The position numbers were made by a program, and so were the translations under genes. A stretch of DNA of 45,142 bases. It comes from Blakeslea trispora (Eukaryota > Mucoromycota > Mucoromycetes > Mucorales > Choanephoraceae). Below the pieces are notes generated by a model. It ran no database searches and was not told the DNA's origin. It saw nothing but the letters and a program-made list of their open reading frames with translations. Shown here in pieces: positions 19,980-31,491 of the stretch (its first letter is position 1; every line of letters begins with the position of its first letter). The DNA lies in the NCBI GenBank assembly GCA_025331445.1, contig JAIWNE010000176.1, forward strand, positions 1-45,142. Reading direction: 5' to 3'.

Positions 19980-22900
19980 TTGTTTTCAATGATAGATGCT
20001 TTTCAATTTAGAGTGAGGCTACAAGTTAATAAATAAGAGGAAAGGTAATAAACAAATAAAAGAGAGAGAGAAATTTTAAATCACCCAAGAAAAATTATTT
20101 CTGCGTCATTGAAGAAATCATGTGACCTTGCTTTTTCTCTTTTTACTTACTATAAGGCATAAGAAAATAATAACGTGTGTGCCAATCGTAATGAAGAATG
20201 TATACAATATCTAAATGACAACATCTTCTTCCTTTTCACTTTTTTCTTCTTTTTTACTTGATAATGTACAATCTGACCGTACTGTATCATTGTATTAATT
20301 GTTAAACAGCTCACTTTGTGTTTTGCAAACATTTGACAGTTATCTTGACTTCCAGACAAAGTGTCGACTCAGGCCGACATCTGCACTCATCAGCAACATC
20401 TCGAGATAACAAGCACCATCACCGGAAGAAAGATAGTGAAGCCCACATATTCACTTGAGGGCTTGTTTCAGTTGATACAGCAATACACAGAATACAACTC
20501 GGTTACAATTAGCTACAAGTCAAGTCGAAAAAAAAGGACTCAGGACGAAACCAAAAAAAAAAAAAAAAAAAACTGTCGAGATGTAGGCATGTCAGAGGGT
20601 AGTCATCGTCAAGATCCAAGATGCTGATCTTGAGATTCAAGATGAGCGAGCAACTAGAAAGTCGAGGTGGACACAAAAGTCAAACACAAGAAGAAAGAGA
20701 GAAACAGAGACTAAAGAAGGTTGTAAAGCGTAGGCTTGTAAGACGGAAATCAAGACATTGAGTACAATGTATTCATGTTGCTTACTCACAGTGCTATTTT
20801 CTTGAACAATATCTCTCCTTTTAAAGCATTAATGGCAAGTATACTATAGAGAAAGAGACAAATACGTTAGCTGTTTGTTATTGTATTGAAGAATGACAAG
20901 GTATATCAAGGCTGAAAATATACTGGCAGCACTGATACAGCAGCATACCTTCTACTTTCACTTGATTATTGTCGCATGGAATAAAACAATGTATGAGAAA
21001 GATGATTATGTATGAGCCAAAAATCAAAGTGAGCGGAAAGGATAGAAAAAAAAAAGGAGTAGAAATTAATTTTCCAAACATACAAATTACCAGCCATTTG
21101 TTTATATACGAAAATTGGAAACCACAACTTGGCAACAGCTTTTTGCTTCAGCCTATATAAACCCCAATTTCTCAGTCTACAAGTGCCCTGGAAACCATCT
21201 GTGAATGGTCTAGAGCGCTGAGTAGTGTTGACACGAAGCATAGCAGTTTATCTGTCCTATGTGGAAGGGAGACAGATGCGAGGTGAACAAGTGTCATTCG
21301 CAGGTGGTTTCTCCTTTTGTGTGTGCGTGTGTAGGTGTGTGTGATGAAAGAATAAAAACCAAGACAATGAAAATAAAGAATAATAGATCGATGAAATCAA
21401 ATGGGAGAATAAATCGTTCGATTTCCTTTTTTGAGTTGTTATTCCATTGCTTTTTATGATTTTCATTGTCTCTGCTTTTACTACCTAACAAAAAACTTAT
21501 CAAGCTAGTAATTATACACTTTTGTGGTGTTCACTTGTTTAGTCGATACAAAACACATACTTCTCTAGCCCTTCATGATCAAGCAAGACAGCAAAGCTTA
21601 GACTTATTTGTATCTTGTGTCTTTTGAACAAGTCTTCTGGCTTATTCAGTACTTGTGGTGCTGTTATTATGATAACAATGAATGCTACACACAATGCATC
21701 TATACTGAGTGAACTGGGTAATGGGGCAGTTCATACTGATGGATGGTAAGAAGTCATTAATCTGATACAAAAAGTACTGTACTTAGTTTGCTATACAGTT
21801 CTCGCAACCAACTCATTATCTCACTCTATTGACAGATCCAACAAGAGTCATACGATAGCTAAGGTACTTGTTCATTTTGAATCCGATGCTTACACTATCA
21901 TTCTTTGACTCAAAGCTTAAAGATCTTATCACACAGTGCATATCTAGACAGCTAGAGTGTTTGTTACTCATTATTAGACTTGACCAAAAACTCCTTAGTC
22001 AGTCTCCTGCTGGATTGTCAATGATCCAATACTTACTGTCAATTCTCTTTATCTCTCTATCTGCTCTCTCTATAAAAGCATCAACATACAATGGCTTGTC
22101 CTGATCATCATTTAACTTTCTTGTCTCTCATTTATTTTTCTACCTCCGACTCTTCTTGTTGTTTGTCTTTTTTTACTTGTTGGCACAGTCAGTGCATTTT
22201 AGCAAATTGTTTATTGAGCTGACATGCTTACATCTCAACACTTGCATCTTGCATCTCGACACTATTAGTCTTACCCAAGCTATGTTTATATGGAATTCGC
22301 TTGCCTTCGTATCCTTCAGACTACATAATGGTAACATATGTTCCAGTGTTCATGCACAAAATACCTAGTCGTGGTGTATTATGATCTGTCTATACCTTTT
22401 TTCGTCAAACATTTTCGAATAAAGCAGCTCACCATCTCACCATCTCCCAGATGCTAAAGTTGACAAAGTTGCTACTATGACCGTTGAGGTATCTTCGTGT
22501 ATAACTATAGTGTTATATTATGGCTAGTTGACTACCATGTTAGAAAGCAGAAGTATCAACCAAAGCATATTAGCGGTAATAGAGTCAGCCAACAAAACAG
22601 ACAAAAAAGAAAAGATTTTGACTCCGATAATTTAGCAAGTAAGTGAAATGAAATGAAACAAAATGAAGCATTGTATTTGATCAAGCCTTTTCATATGTTT
22701 ACTAGATCCAAAGAGTTACAGTTCTGACGATGCATTGTTAGCGTGTGTAATTCTGCATATATGCATTGCAAAAAAAAAAAGAAGCACTAGCTGATGCTTT
22801 GGACATCCTTGCATGTGACATAGAAGCTAACGAATGTTGTTATGTTCAACCAACATTGCCGGTCAGTTTGTATCCAGAACGCACCATCTTGATCTGAATG

Positions 22901-23187
22901 TGTATTGAATCTTTGTTGATAGCCAAGTTATAGCGTAGAGTCTGTAATATCTTTACATACAAATGGCTGATTTCTGTATGCGTATGACATAAGACTCGTA
23001 CAGAACTCAGTTTGATTACATTGAGCGAAAACAGATGTTCAATCATTTTATGTAGACATATCAGTACAACAATAGCATCTGTTTGTATGCTAAAAGGCTT
23101 GATTGGGTTATGTTTCTGAGGCAGCCAGTTCAAGCTGAGAGACCTAGGAATGTGCTTTAAATCAATCAAGTAAAATAGCTGAAAAAG
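19980..23187. other. Right-arm segment without a supported gene
   Basis: Mirror of about 705-3940. The patch at 20140-20290 is unusually diverged, including a net loss of about 27 bp and altered A/T tracts. Elsewhere only occasional SNPs separate the arms. No coding potential beyond short frames is seen. Confidence 0.5.
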
Positions 23188-23403
23188 ATGACTCGTATCA
23201 CTGAGTTGTTCAAAGTGGGAGCATGGGTCAAATCAGCAATAGGCAATCTCTTGATCCTAAAAAGCACACAAGCTTTTGCCTTTTGTTGCATTTCAATGAA
23301 AAGTTTGACTAGACAGGAGTACTTGTTTATAGATAATCTTTATGATTATGTAGTTGTGTGCATTTATATGCAGCATAGTCATCTTCAACGTCTGCAATAT
23401 TAA
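23188..23403 (+). CDS. Small hypothetical ORF in the arm
   Basis: A 71-codon ATG frame (MTRITELFKVGAWVKS start) is preceded by an in-frame TAG. The mirror copy is in the left arm at about 489-704 on the minus strand. It has no recognisable domain and no clear promoter. It lies on the same strand as, and about 110 bp upstream of, the relic at 23511-24026, but in a different frame. It may be noise. Confidence 0.2.
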   Translation: MTRITELFKVGAWVKSAIGNLLILKSTQAFAFCCISMKSLTRQEYLFIDNLYDYVVVCIYMQHSHLQRLQY

Positions 23404-23510
23404 CGTATGGTCTAATCTGAAGGAGCAACAAACATATTGCAAGTAATAACTGGTTATTGTAAAATTAAGCAAGAATTAAGCTTATCTATCTACTTGATGG
23501 ATGAGTGAAC

Positions 23511-24026
23511 ATGACTTTTGATCAGCCTGAACAAGCAAAGGATTACCTCAAACAAAACCATCAAAGAGCTTTAATGCTGTATACGTGAAACCAAGAAAGA
23601 CAATGCGATGCCTTTGCAAAGGCAATTGTGATGATCAGAACATTTGCTTATGGCAATGGACAGATAAAGTTGATCATTCCAAAGCACGATTACTATAAGA
23701 GAGTAAGTCAAACAAGACGCAAGTACTTTACTGATGCTATAAGTGCATACAATGTTCAGGTCATCTGTAACAGTATCTGATCACTGTATGCAGCATCTAA
23801 AGCAACTGACACAAGCCCGTTCAATATGACACCCATCCATTCCATGACCAGACTATCTGACATTACTATGCAAGTGATTATGCTGCTATTGCATAGAGTG
23901 CATACCAGAGTGGTTAACATCCAAATAACACATCCAAATAATTCATCCAAATTTCACCCTGAGTATGGTTTGCCATTTCTTGTGGCTTGGGTTTACCATC
24001 ACTTGATGAAACCAAGCTACAACTAG
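23511..24026 (+). pseudogene. Coding-like relic crossing the arm edge
   Basis: From ATG at 23511 one frame runs 171 codons to TAG at 24024-24026 with only two stops, TGA at 23586-23588 and TGA at 23778-23780. That is far fewer than expected by chance in DNA this AT-rich. The residues look protein-like (AKAIVMIRTFAYGNGQIKL, then KHDYYKRVSQTRRKYFTDA, and HPEYGLPFLVAWVYHH near the end). I do not recognise a family. The first 380 bp are duplicated in the left arm with the same stops. The last 136 bp lie beyond the region visible in both arms. Confidence 0.4.
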
Positions 24027-24672
24027 TGTCATGTTCATGTAAACAAAACAAGCGTAGTTTAGTCGACTATGAATATCTTGTGAGCACTTTAGTCTGAACA
24101 ATCACATTTTGAAAGATAGTGGGAGTAAGAAGACAACAATCACCAAAAACAAAACATGCTACCAGATTGTACTGCAAAAGACTAAAAATTGCTCTTTCTC
24201 CAACAACTTGAGGCAAAACAATGCTTGACAGATTGGATAGCATTTACTCAGGTATAAATCAGATGTGGTTTCTATCTATACACAGTCACATCAAATTGAA
24301 TTCAGCAATACAGAGATCAACCACCTTACTCACATAGACAAGTCCTGAGTACTATGGTCAGTCTTGTCGGTTAAGCCTAATGTTGGTTGACATTTGAATT
24401 GCTATTCGATTAAATATAGTCTCATCAGAATAAGTAGATAAAGCGAGATTCAAACCATCACAATTGCCCTACTTGTATCTTGATCTTTGGCCATAGAAAG
24501 TCACAAATAATAAAAAGAAATGGTTTGTACTTGTGATGTACTTACAAGTTATAAGCTATTACAACAAGCACAGATGATAGGCTAAAATTGAGAAGAAGGA
24601 GAGAGAAACTATTTACATTTATTTTTGACAAAAGCATTTTGCTTTTTTTTTAACAAATTTTTTAATTTTTTT
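24027..24672. other. Intergenic, no gene seen
   Basis: AT-rich, with stops in all frames. The right part is the 3' flank of the minus-strand gene at 24673-25080. Confidence 0.6.
24618..24623 (-). terminator. Polyadenylation signal AATAAA
   Basis: AATAAA on the minus strand, 50 bp past the stop of the minus-strand gene at 24673-25080. Confidence 0.5.
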
Positions 24673-25080
24673 TTACAAGTACATTTTGTACTTTGAAACT
24701 GCCCAAGCAATTCCCAAAACGGCTGTTACCACGAAGGCAACAGGAACGGCATTACCAAGTCTTCTTGGTGGAGGTGGAGGTGGTGGGCGAGGTCGGAGAG
24801 AACGGGGAAGGAAGATGGCGGTAGGAGAGTTGGGATCCATTGGATCATGTGGAGCAAAGGGGGCACAGAAAGGAAAGGGACACAAAGCAGGAGGAGGACG
24901 AGCAGGAAGAGGACGAGCGGGAAAAGGAGAAGCAGGAGGAAGGCAAACGGAGGTGTAGAAAGATCCCAAAAAGGGATATCCAACATTTTGACTGGGGTTG
25001 CCAATGTTGTTGGTGACCCCAAATTGGATGTATTGATTAATCATGGTTGGTTTAATAGCGTTTGGTTTGTAAAAAGACAT
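24673..25080 (-). CDS. Small proline-rich protein with C-terminal membrane segment
   Basis: 135 codons from ATG (25080-25078) to TAA (24675-24673). Residues 1-45 are polar and Asn/Tyr-rich (MSFYKPNAIKPTMINQY). About 46-105 is Pro/Ala/Phe-rich with PARPLPARPPPA and an eight-Pro-like run before RRLGN. Residues about 107-126 (AVPVAFVVTAVLGIAWAV) form one hydrophobic helix ending in a short basic tail, KYKMYL. This fits a tail-anchored or single-pass membrane protein, with the Pro-rich part perhaps a binding surface; the function is inferred from composition only. A TATA-like box lies 73 bp upstream and AATAAA downstream, which together with the strong GC bias over the neighbours makes it the best intact gene candidate in the window. 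No homologue is recognised. Confidence 0.65.
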   Translation of the reverse strand: MSFYKPNAIKPTMINQYIQFGVTNNIGNPSQNVGYPFLGSFYTSVCLPPASPFPARPLPARPPPALCPFPFCAPFAPHDPMDPNSPTAIFLPRSLRPRPPPPPPPRRLGNAVPVAFVVTAVLGIAWAVSKYKMYL

Positions 25081-25152
25081 TTTAACAATAGGTATTGAAT
25101 AGGTGAAAAGAAAAGAAGGAAAAAAGAAAGGAACGCGTCTCTTTCTCTTTCA

Positions 25153-25160
25153 TTATATAT
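25153..25160 (-). promoter_or_regulatory. TATA-like box of the proline-rich protein gene
   Basis: ATATATAA on the minus strand, 73 bp upstream of the ATG at 25080, flanked by CT/GA-rich tracts typical of fungal promoters. Confidence 0.45.
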
Positions 25161-28100
25161 GCAAGCTTACAAAGCCCATGAGAAAGTGACGCTCTTTAGC
25201 AGTTTTGTTTACTTGGCTTTAGTTAATGAGGTGATGTAATGATAACCAATGATAACCAATAATAACCAATGATAGGCCTTGTACTCCTTCCTACCACGTC
25301 TCTCTCTCTCTTTTACTCTCTATAATTTTCTCTCACATTCGTTTCCATTTTTGTGTTTAAAACAGTTTACAAGGTTGCACAAACTGCAATATTTAGACAT
25401 AGTCAAGAAAAAAGAGGGGGAAAGGAGACCATCTTGTTTATTACGAAAGAACAAGACTTGTGTTTTTTTCTGTCAGTATTGATACCTCTATAGACTATAC
25501 TGGTATGTATGTGAAGCTCAAAGAGAGCGCTATTTACTCATATCATCAAAGGAATGAAAAAAGGCTAACATCAAAAGGAAAAACAAGGGAAATCAACCAA
25601 GTTAAAAGGCCGCTCTGAAATGAATAAAAAAAAAAGAAAGTACTTGTTTAGATACGCATGATAGTTCGTTAGGTGTTTCTTGAAATCAGCATGAGATAGC
25701 GAGTTTGTTGTGTCACTTGCTGAAACTACTCATGACTCTTTTTTAATGCTGTGCAGTACATTTAGTTTATAAAGAACAAAAGAAGGGAAAAAGCAAAAAA
25801 GAATCTGTATAAGCTTGAGTGACATTCTTCAGATTACAATTCTATCTGACAAAGACATAAACAGAACTAAACAAAACCTTGATTAACATGAAAAGACGTC
25901 AAGATTTGTGTACAAATAAGAAAATTTGGCTCCAAGAAGGAAAAAGAAAGGGCGGCGCTATTTAGCATATTGTGATATAAAGGATAGACATTACTCTGTA
26001 AAGCACTCGCTAAAAGCAACAATTTTGTTGTTCTTTTCGCATAATCTGTTCTATAGTGTTGAGGTGTTCTTTCATTGCTTTACAGAGATAACAGCATCTA
26101 TCGTTTACCTGGATAGTGACTAGCAATTGGATGGTAACAATCAGCTCAGAAACGTATGTCACAAAGAGCTAGAAAGAAATAGACGAAATTTGGCAACATA
26201 TTTAAATGCTCAAGGCACTCATAATAGGTTTGAAAAACGGAAGGTTTTGAAGGTATTAACATTATAATGAAGAAAGTAAAAAGTGCATCAATTGACTTTT
26301 CGCTGATAGATGCTAACAAGTTTAAAATACTTACAGTGGGACAAAACTAATACAGCCCAAGTAAGACAGTAAACTACTCAAGAGACGAAAGGCGACAAAC
26401 AGTCAAGTAGAATGCAGGTTTACCTTTGTCACTCTTTACAAAAAGAAAAAGTTGGTTATGTTTATTCTAAAGTCAGTAATAAAGGCATATGCATTTAGCA
26501 ATGATGGTATCAAGAATGATCATATAGTCTCTATGCCAAGTTTCTTTCTCTTTCTGTTTCAAACAAACAATTCTTATAAAGACCAATAGATAGGTCATGT
26601 AGCCTACTCTTACACTATTCTTTCTATTCTAGCACTGTCGTAAAGTAAGCATGCATATAGATCTATACGCATTAGCAAGTGTTGTAGATATCATCACGCT
26701 CTAATCTATAGTAGAAATTGATCCAGTTTTGTACATCAGTCCTTTGTATCTTTCTTTTTCTTTTTCTCAGCCATCTGTCTATTGGTATAACAAAAGCGTT
26801 TGCAGAATCAAGAGCTGGTTTACTTACAGACATACATCATCACAGTGATGACTGACTAGCCGCATCACTCATTCAAAAAAAGCGCAACGAGCGTGGTCAG
26901 TATTAGATACATATGACATACATAACCAAGCAAATAATGACACACACAAGCGAGTAGATTAAAACTACAGTCTGAGCTGTTGAGCAGTAAAGTAATGGAC
27001 GGTACAGAGTACTTATTGATCTAGAGTAGATTATCAACAACAAGCTAAGTCATGCAAAGAGATGCATCTGAGGTGCACACAAAATAAGACCCATTAGATG
27101 AGCTTCGTACTAGCTATTGATACTGGCGATATCATTTCCAGTTTGTTTTTGTGAATCAACAATGTTGTGGCATACCACATAGCAATAGCCACCCTCATCC
27201 AAGCTCACTATGCTTGTTACATCACCAGAACAATCAAACATTGTAGCTGATATGAGAAACAGAGCTTAGCAATTGTTTGTCTTTGAGGTTATGTACAGGC
27301 TAGTTAGAACATCCTTAACAACCAGATAAAGACAATAAAACAAGACTTTAACGTTTTTTTTTTTTTTGCATCCAAAAAAAATGCCCTCACTCTAAAATCA
27401 GAATCACAAGCATCCCGAATATTCGCATCAACAGGCAAAGTAAGGTACAACATAACAACTTCTTTAATGGATCACACTACGCTATTATAGACAATTGTTT
27501 ACGATACAGCATATCAATAAAGAAAAAAGGAATACCAATCTACAATGATACCATCTCATCTCTGAAAGTCAGACAAGCCATAGATACGTAATCAGACAAA
27601 TCAATCCTTAGACATAAAAGAAAAAGAAAACGTCGTTACACAATGCTTGAGTCCAGATCTTCAGTTGAAGGCATCTCTATTTGAACAAGATCTCTCTTCT
27701 CTCTTCTCTCTCGGCTCCTGAATAAAACAAACTCTCCAGACACCAACTCTTTCGATCAACTGTTATCGCCCATCACTAGTCCTTCTTTCTTTCTTTCTTT
27801 GTTTCTTTCTTTTCTTTGCAAATGGCTCAAAGGATGTCTGCATCTACTGTTTGCATTGTGTTTAGTGGATAAACCACCAAACAGTTCTTTGCAACCGAAC
27901 GAAACATATACCGTATTTTTGCTTCAGATGATCCATCATCTTCTTATACCCTCATATCGTCTCGTCCTTGTCGCAAGCTGTACGATGCTCAGACAGCCCT
28001 TTGTCGCTTCCATCAGTGCCTATGGCCACGAGACTGCATCCATCACACTCACTGAGGCTGTAGTTCCATGATGACCAATGCTGGATAGACTAGTTAAACA

Positions 28101-29491
28101 GACTGCTAATCAAACAGACAGACACATACTAAGCTGATACAGGCATTCTCTCAACCATCCTCTCAACCATTCCACCTATCATTCTTACTTTCTTACTCTG
28201 CCTTCATCTCTTTCTCGGGCAATCTTAAACCAATCCTCTGCTTTGCAACTCGACATTTTGTTTGTCTGTTTGTCTGTCTGTTTTGTTGTTTTTGTCTGGC
28301 TGTTTGTCTTTTGTCTGTCTGGCTGTCTGCTGTCTGGCTGTCTGGCTGTCTGGCTGTCTGCTGTCTGGCTGTCTGGCTGTCTGGCTGTCTGTCGTTCGCA
28401 ACTTACAGCTTCAACGTCCTTTTTTTCCCTCTCAAACATCTCTAAACCTCCATACAGAATTCTATTTTGCAGGCTGAAACTGTTTGTCGTAAGGGCTGAA
28501 AGAAAGAACGAATGATAGAACGAGCGAAACAACGAACAAAAGAACAAAAGGAACCGCAGAATAGATTGCAACCAAAACTCGCATGAATCATCAACAACAA
28601 AAAAGGTAACACTAAAAAAATAAAGTGCATGCGCATGCCTTTATTTTAAACAACAATCTAAAAAATAAACTAGCAAGTGTAAGTGTAAGTGTGAGTATAA
28701 GCGCTATAAACCCCAAAGCAAACAAAACAAAAATAAGGCAGGCGTCTATCCAGACTCTATCAACCTGTGTTTACCAATGCAACTTACCTTTTCTTTCTCT
28801 TTTTTGCAATGATCAACTGCTCTACGCGTCTTTGTTTTGTGCCTGAGTAAAGCATCTACACAAAAGAGAAGCTCGGTGTCGAACAAGAACTGTAGAAGCA
28901 GCACTTATTAACAGTCAATAGTCATCTTCGGCATCAACAAGAAATAATATGAATAATGAGGAATAATAAAAAAAAAGTAAAATGAACAAAAAAAAAATTA
29001 CCTAGGAAAAATAAACATCCGAACAGTTCAATGTCAGCATTCCCGTTCCGGCTGATTTTTTTGTAGCACCTCACAATAGATTTTAGACTCATTTTTGGTT
29101 TGTCATACCCATCTTGTGTTGCATTTGTTCCTAATTTATCAGTTGCACAACACTTTGAGGTGCTGTTGGCTCTCAACTTGGTGCAGCGTAACATCCAATG
29201 AATTGCGAGAACTCCGAGTACTTTCCCAAATGGAGCTGATTGGCGGAGGAATGAGAAGGCTTGCGTTCATTGTGGTATTTTTATTTTAATTTCGTTGTTC
29301 TTATTTTTTCTTTTTGCTTGTTGGCCTTAGATTCAAAGGTGCTCAACACAGCTTTTGCTTCAACGCGCTTTCACTGACTTTTCAGTTCGGCCACCAGTTT
29401 TATTCAGAACACTCGACTAAGTGTTCGTGCCTGGCCTGAGCTGCCATCACTTGGTTGATTCTGGAAAAATCAACACAAACAACAGAAAAAG
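25161..29491. other. Long gene-poor stretch
   Basis: No frame above about 90 codons opens with ATG, and no splice-linked exon series or domain was recognised on either strand. An open frame at 27799-28071 starts with TTG and overlaps a CT-rich tract. A nearby ATG at 27822 closes after 16 codons, so no gene is called there. ACCAAT-type repeats occur at 25241-25271. Confidence 0.45.
28262..28394. repeat. CTGTCTGG-type octamer microsatellite
   Basis: Imperfect tandem TGTCTGGC / TGTCTGC units between CTGT-rich flanks. They create open but repetitive frames on both strands that should not be taken as genes. Confidence 0.9.
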
Positions 29492-29740
29492 ATGGAAAAA
29501 ACAAAAGATGGAAAGATTGAAAGGTTGAAAGAGACCCAACCGAACGTGATGGCAGAGACACGAAGCCAAGACAGTATTCCTCTGGCTTATTCCCCTTCAG
29601 CCGTAGTGATTGCTCTAGAATTCTATTTTCTCAACACATTTTCAGCTTTTTTTTTCGTCTATGGCTTTGTTTCTCTTTATTATTCTATCTCTTTGACGAT
29701 GTATAAACTATATACCAGACACGCCTCTTCTGGTCATTAA
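29492..29740 (+). CDS. Hypothetical small ORF, hydrophobic C-terminal half
   Basis: 82 codons from ATG to TAA. The first 30 residues are charged (MEKTKDGKIERLKETQPN). A hydrophobic stretch of about 35 residues (ALEFYFLNTFSAFFFVYGF and onward) would cross a membrane once or twice. No homologue, promoter element or poly(A) signal is convincing, and low-complexity T runs contribute to the hydrophobic part. Confidence 0.25.
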   Translation: MEKTKDGKIERLKETQPNVMAETRSQDSIPLAYSPSAVVIALEFYFLNTFSAFFFVYGFVSLYYSISLTMYKLYTRHASSGH

Positions 29741-30007
29741 CGATTCAATCGTGTAGGTGCAACTAAATCAGGACAATCAGGTAGTAGCAAAAACACCATC
29801 ACCATCACCATCACTGTCACCATCATTATCATCGCTCAAGAAAAAGCACCTGTGTTATGGATCTCGTTGATGCTGATTGCGCACTCGAACGCCATCAGTC
29901 ATGATATGTTGTTAGTGTCACTGATCATAAGTCTGAAGGTATCTGTTCTTGACAATAGGCTGTCATAGACACTGAGATCGCAATGGGCCGCTCTTCGTTT
30001 TCGTTTC

Positions 30008-30220
30008 ATCTTCTTATCTATAGTGGAACCAAATGAGCCAGGTATTTTGTACAATGCAGCAAAAGCGAGCAGTTCATATGTTAGGAGCCAAGCAATGCTA
30101 GCATTGCAAACAGTGAGTGACATGTATGATGGCTTGACTCTATCTGTGAAAGTTGGCGATAAGAAATCAGCTTTGGTCATTGGAACAGGCGGTATACAAT
30201 CAGATGGTCTGATGGTTTGA
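30008..30220 (+). pseudogene. Possible orphan exon
   Basis: After an acceptor-like ATCTATAG, a coding-like frame runs to TGA at 30218-30220 (EPNEPGILYNAAKASS, then MYDGLTLSVKVGDKKSALV). It lacks an ATG at its 5' end; the first ATG is well inside. Composition is more protein-like than the surroundings, but no partner exon was found and no family is recognised. Confidence 0.25.
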
Positions 30221-30623
30221 TGGTTTGACGGATGACAAGGATGAAGATGTAGAATAGCAGAGGGCAGAGAAGAACAAGCAACTAGGAGTCGGATCTACTA
30301 TAAGCCAAGCGAAAAGCCACCACAACATCAAAGGACTGAGAAGAATCAAAGAACACAGACAACGAAGCAAAGCAAAAAGTGAGAGCAGAGTAGAGCAGGG
30401 TAGAGCAGAGTAAAGCAGAAAAGAAAAGAAATGAACACGAGTAGATTACACAAGTACATAGCTAGAATGGATCGAAGGGTTGTAAAGCTAGTCCGATCAG
30501 ACTGGATCTTCTGCAACAAGATAGACACAGTACTCAGGCTAAGTCTAGTTCACCACCTTTTGTATTCTTATCTGGATCCAGGATGACTCTTTGAGTTATA
30601 TCCAAGTATGTATGTATGAATGT

Positions 30624-30645
30624 GTGTGTGTGTGTGTGTGTGTGA
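30624..30645. repeat. (TG)n microsatellite
   Basis: About 11 TG units. Confidence 0.95.
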
Positions 30646-31149
30646 TTGAGAATGCAGATGCTGGTACAACCTTGTATGGTTCTGATTGAATACATTTGCG
30701 AGTAAGAGACGTCTCTGAAGAACTCAGGTAGTCAATGAATAAGATCAGGAAAAGAAAGTATAGAAAGGCGAGAGATGATCTATAGCAAACGGAAAGGACA
30801 CAAAAGAAATAAAAAAAAACCCTAGAACCAAAAATCGAAAAGCTCATTTGCTTGTTTGCTGAGCTATATTGTGATTTGTTATCGAATCTAACAAAGTTAG
30901 ACAAGTGCTGAAAAGAATTGTCCCAAAAGCATAAAAAAGCTATTCTCAGACACTAGTGAAGTTTGCCGAGACAGCTGTAGTTCATGCCGACAAACATCTC
31001 TTTGACAGGCTGACTCCTCTTGAATGAAGGTAACACAAGGCGAATCCTATCTAATCCAGTCTTTTGTTTTCCCTTCTTCTTTTCTTTTTCTGCCCCTCTC
31101 CTCTTCTCTTCTCTCCTGAGGCATATTCAAAGTGGCAAGCAATAAAATA

Positions 31150-31470
31150 ATGGCATCATGTAGTCGCCTTTCTTCAGTCAACTTTGTTCACATTTTGGGA
31201 ATAGCTTTGCTTGCTTTCTTGATGACAGCTGTAGCTATGACGGGCTACCATCTTCTTTTTTTTCTACTGAGCATCTCAAGTCCTTTTAGTGCTTTTGCTG
31301 TCTGTCGTTTATCTCTTGTTGTTAGCTCTTTACTTGTCTGCCTTTTCTACATCCTCTCTACATCTCTGTCTTTCATGCCACTCTATCTCTCATGCTGTCT
31401 AATGCTAGAAACAAATCATATTAGAACATATCAACCTCTGAATGAGAAGCAAAAGACTTGTGAGATCTGA
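31150..31470 (+). CDS. Hypothetical small multi-spanning membrane ORF
   Basis: 106 codons from ATG at 31150 to TGA at 31468-31470. Three hydrophobic stretches (VHILGIALLAFLMTAVAM, LLFFLLSISSPFSAF, and LSLVVSSLLVCLFYIL) could each span a membrane; the C-terminus is polar (NHIRTYQPLNEKQKTCEI). A CT-rich tract precedes it, as in many fungal promoters. The MITE starts only 22 bp downstream and may have displaced the natural 3' end. CT-rich DNA on its own encodes Leu/Phe/Ser, so a chance frame is possible. Confidence 0.3.
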   Translation: MASCSRLSSVNFVHILGIALLAFLMTAVAMTGYHLLFFLLSISSPFSAFAVCRLSLVVSSLLVCLFYILSTSLSFMPLYLSCCLMLETNHIRTYQPLNEKQKTCEI

Positions 31471-31491
31471 GATAGAAGAAGATAAAAAGTA

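Larger units (their letters stand above)
13749..23890 (-). repeat. Right arm of giant inverted duplication
   Basis: Reverse complement of 1-7305. It is enlarged by the transposon at 16646-19381, a longer heptamer tract (19717-19899) and one extra Ala/Thr unit. A divergent patch lies at about 20140-20290. The match still holds at 23890, where the left copy is lost off the window edge. Confidence 0.97.

Noticed and set aside
26335..26358. CAGTGGGACAAAACTAATAC next to TA, like a Tc1-type transposon end
   Set aside because: No inverted partner was found within several kilobases, so it is at most a solitary decayed end.
27799..28071. 90-codon plus-strand frame after a CT-rich tract
   Set aside because: It opens with TTG inside the CT tract. 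The natural ATG at 27822 is in another frame and stops after 16 codons, and no splice pair rescued it.
28312..28394. Regularly spaced octamers considered as a CRISPR-like array
   Set aside because: The units are directly adjacent with no unique spacers; this is a microsatellite in eukaryotic DNA.
28185..28571. A 128-codon minus-strand frame rich in RQPDSQTA repeats
   Set aside because: It is the translation of the CTGTCTGG microsatellite, without an independent coding signal.
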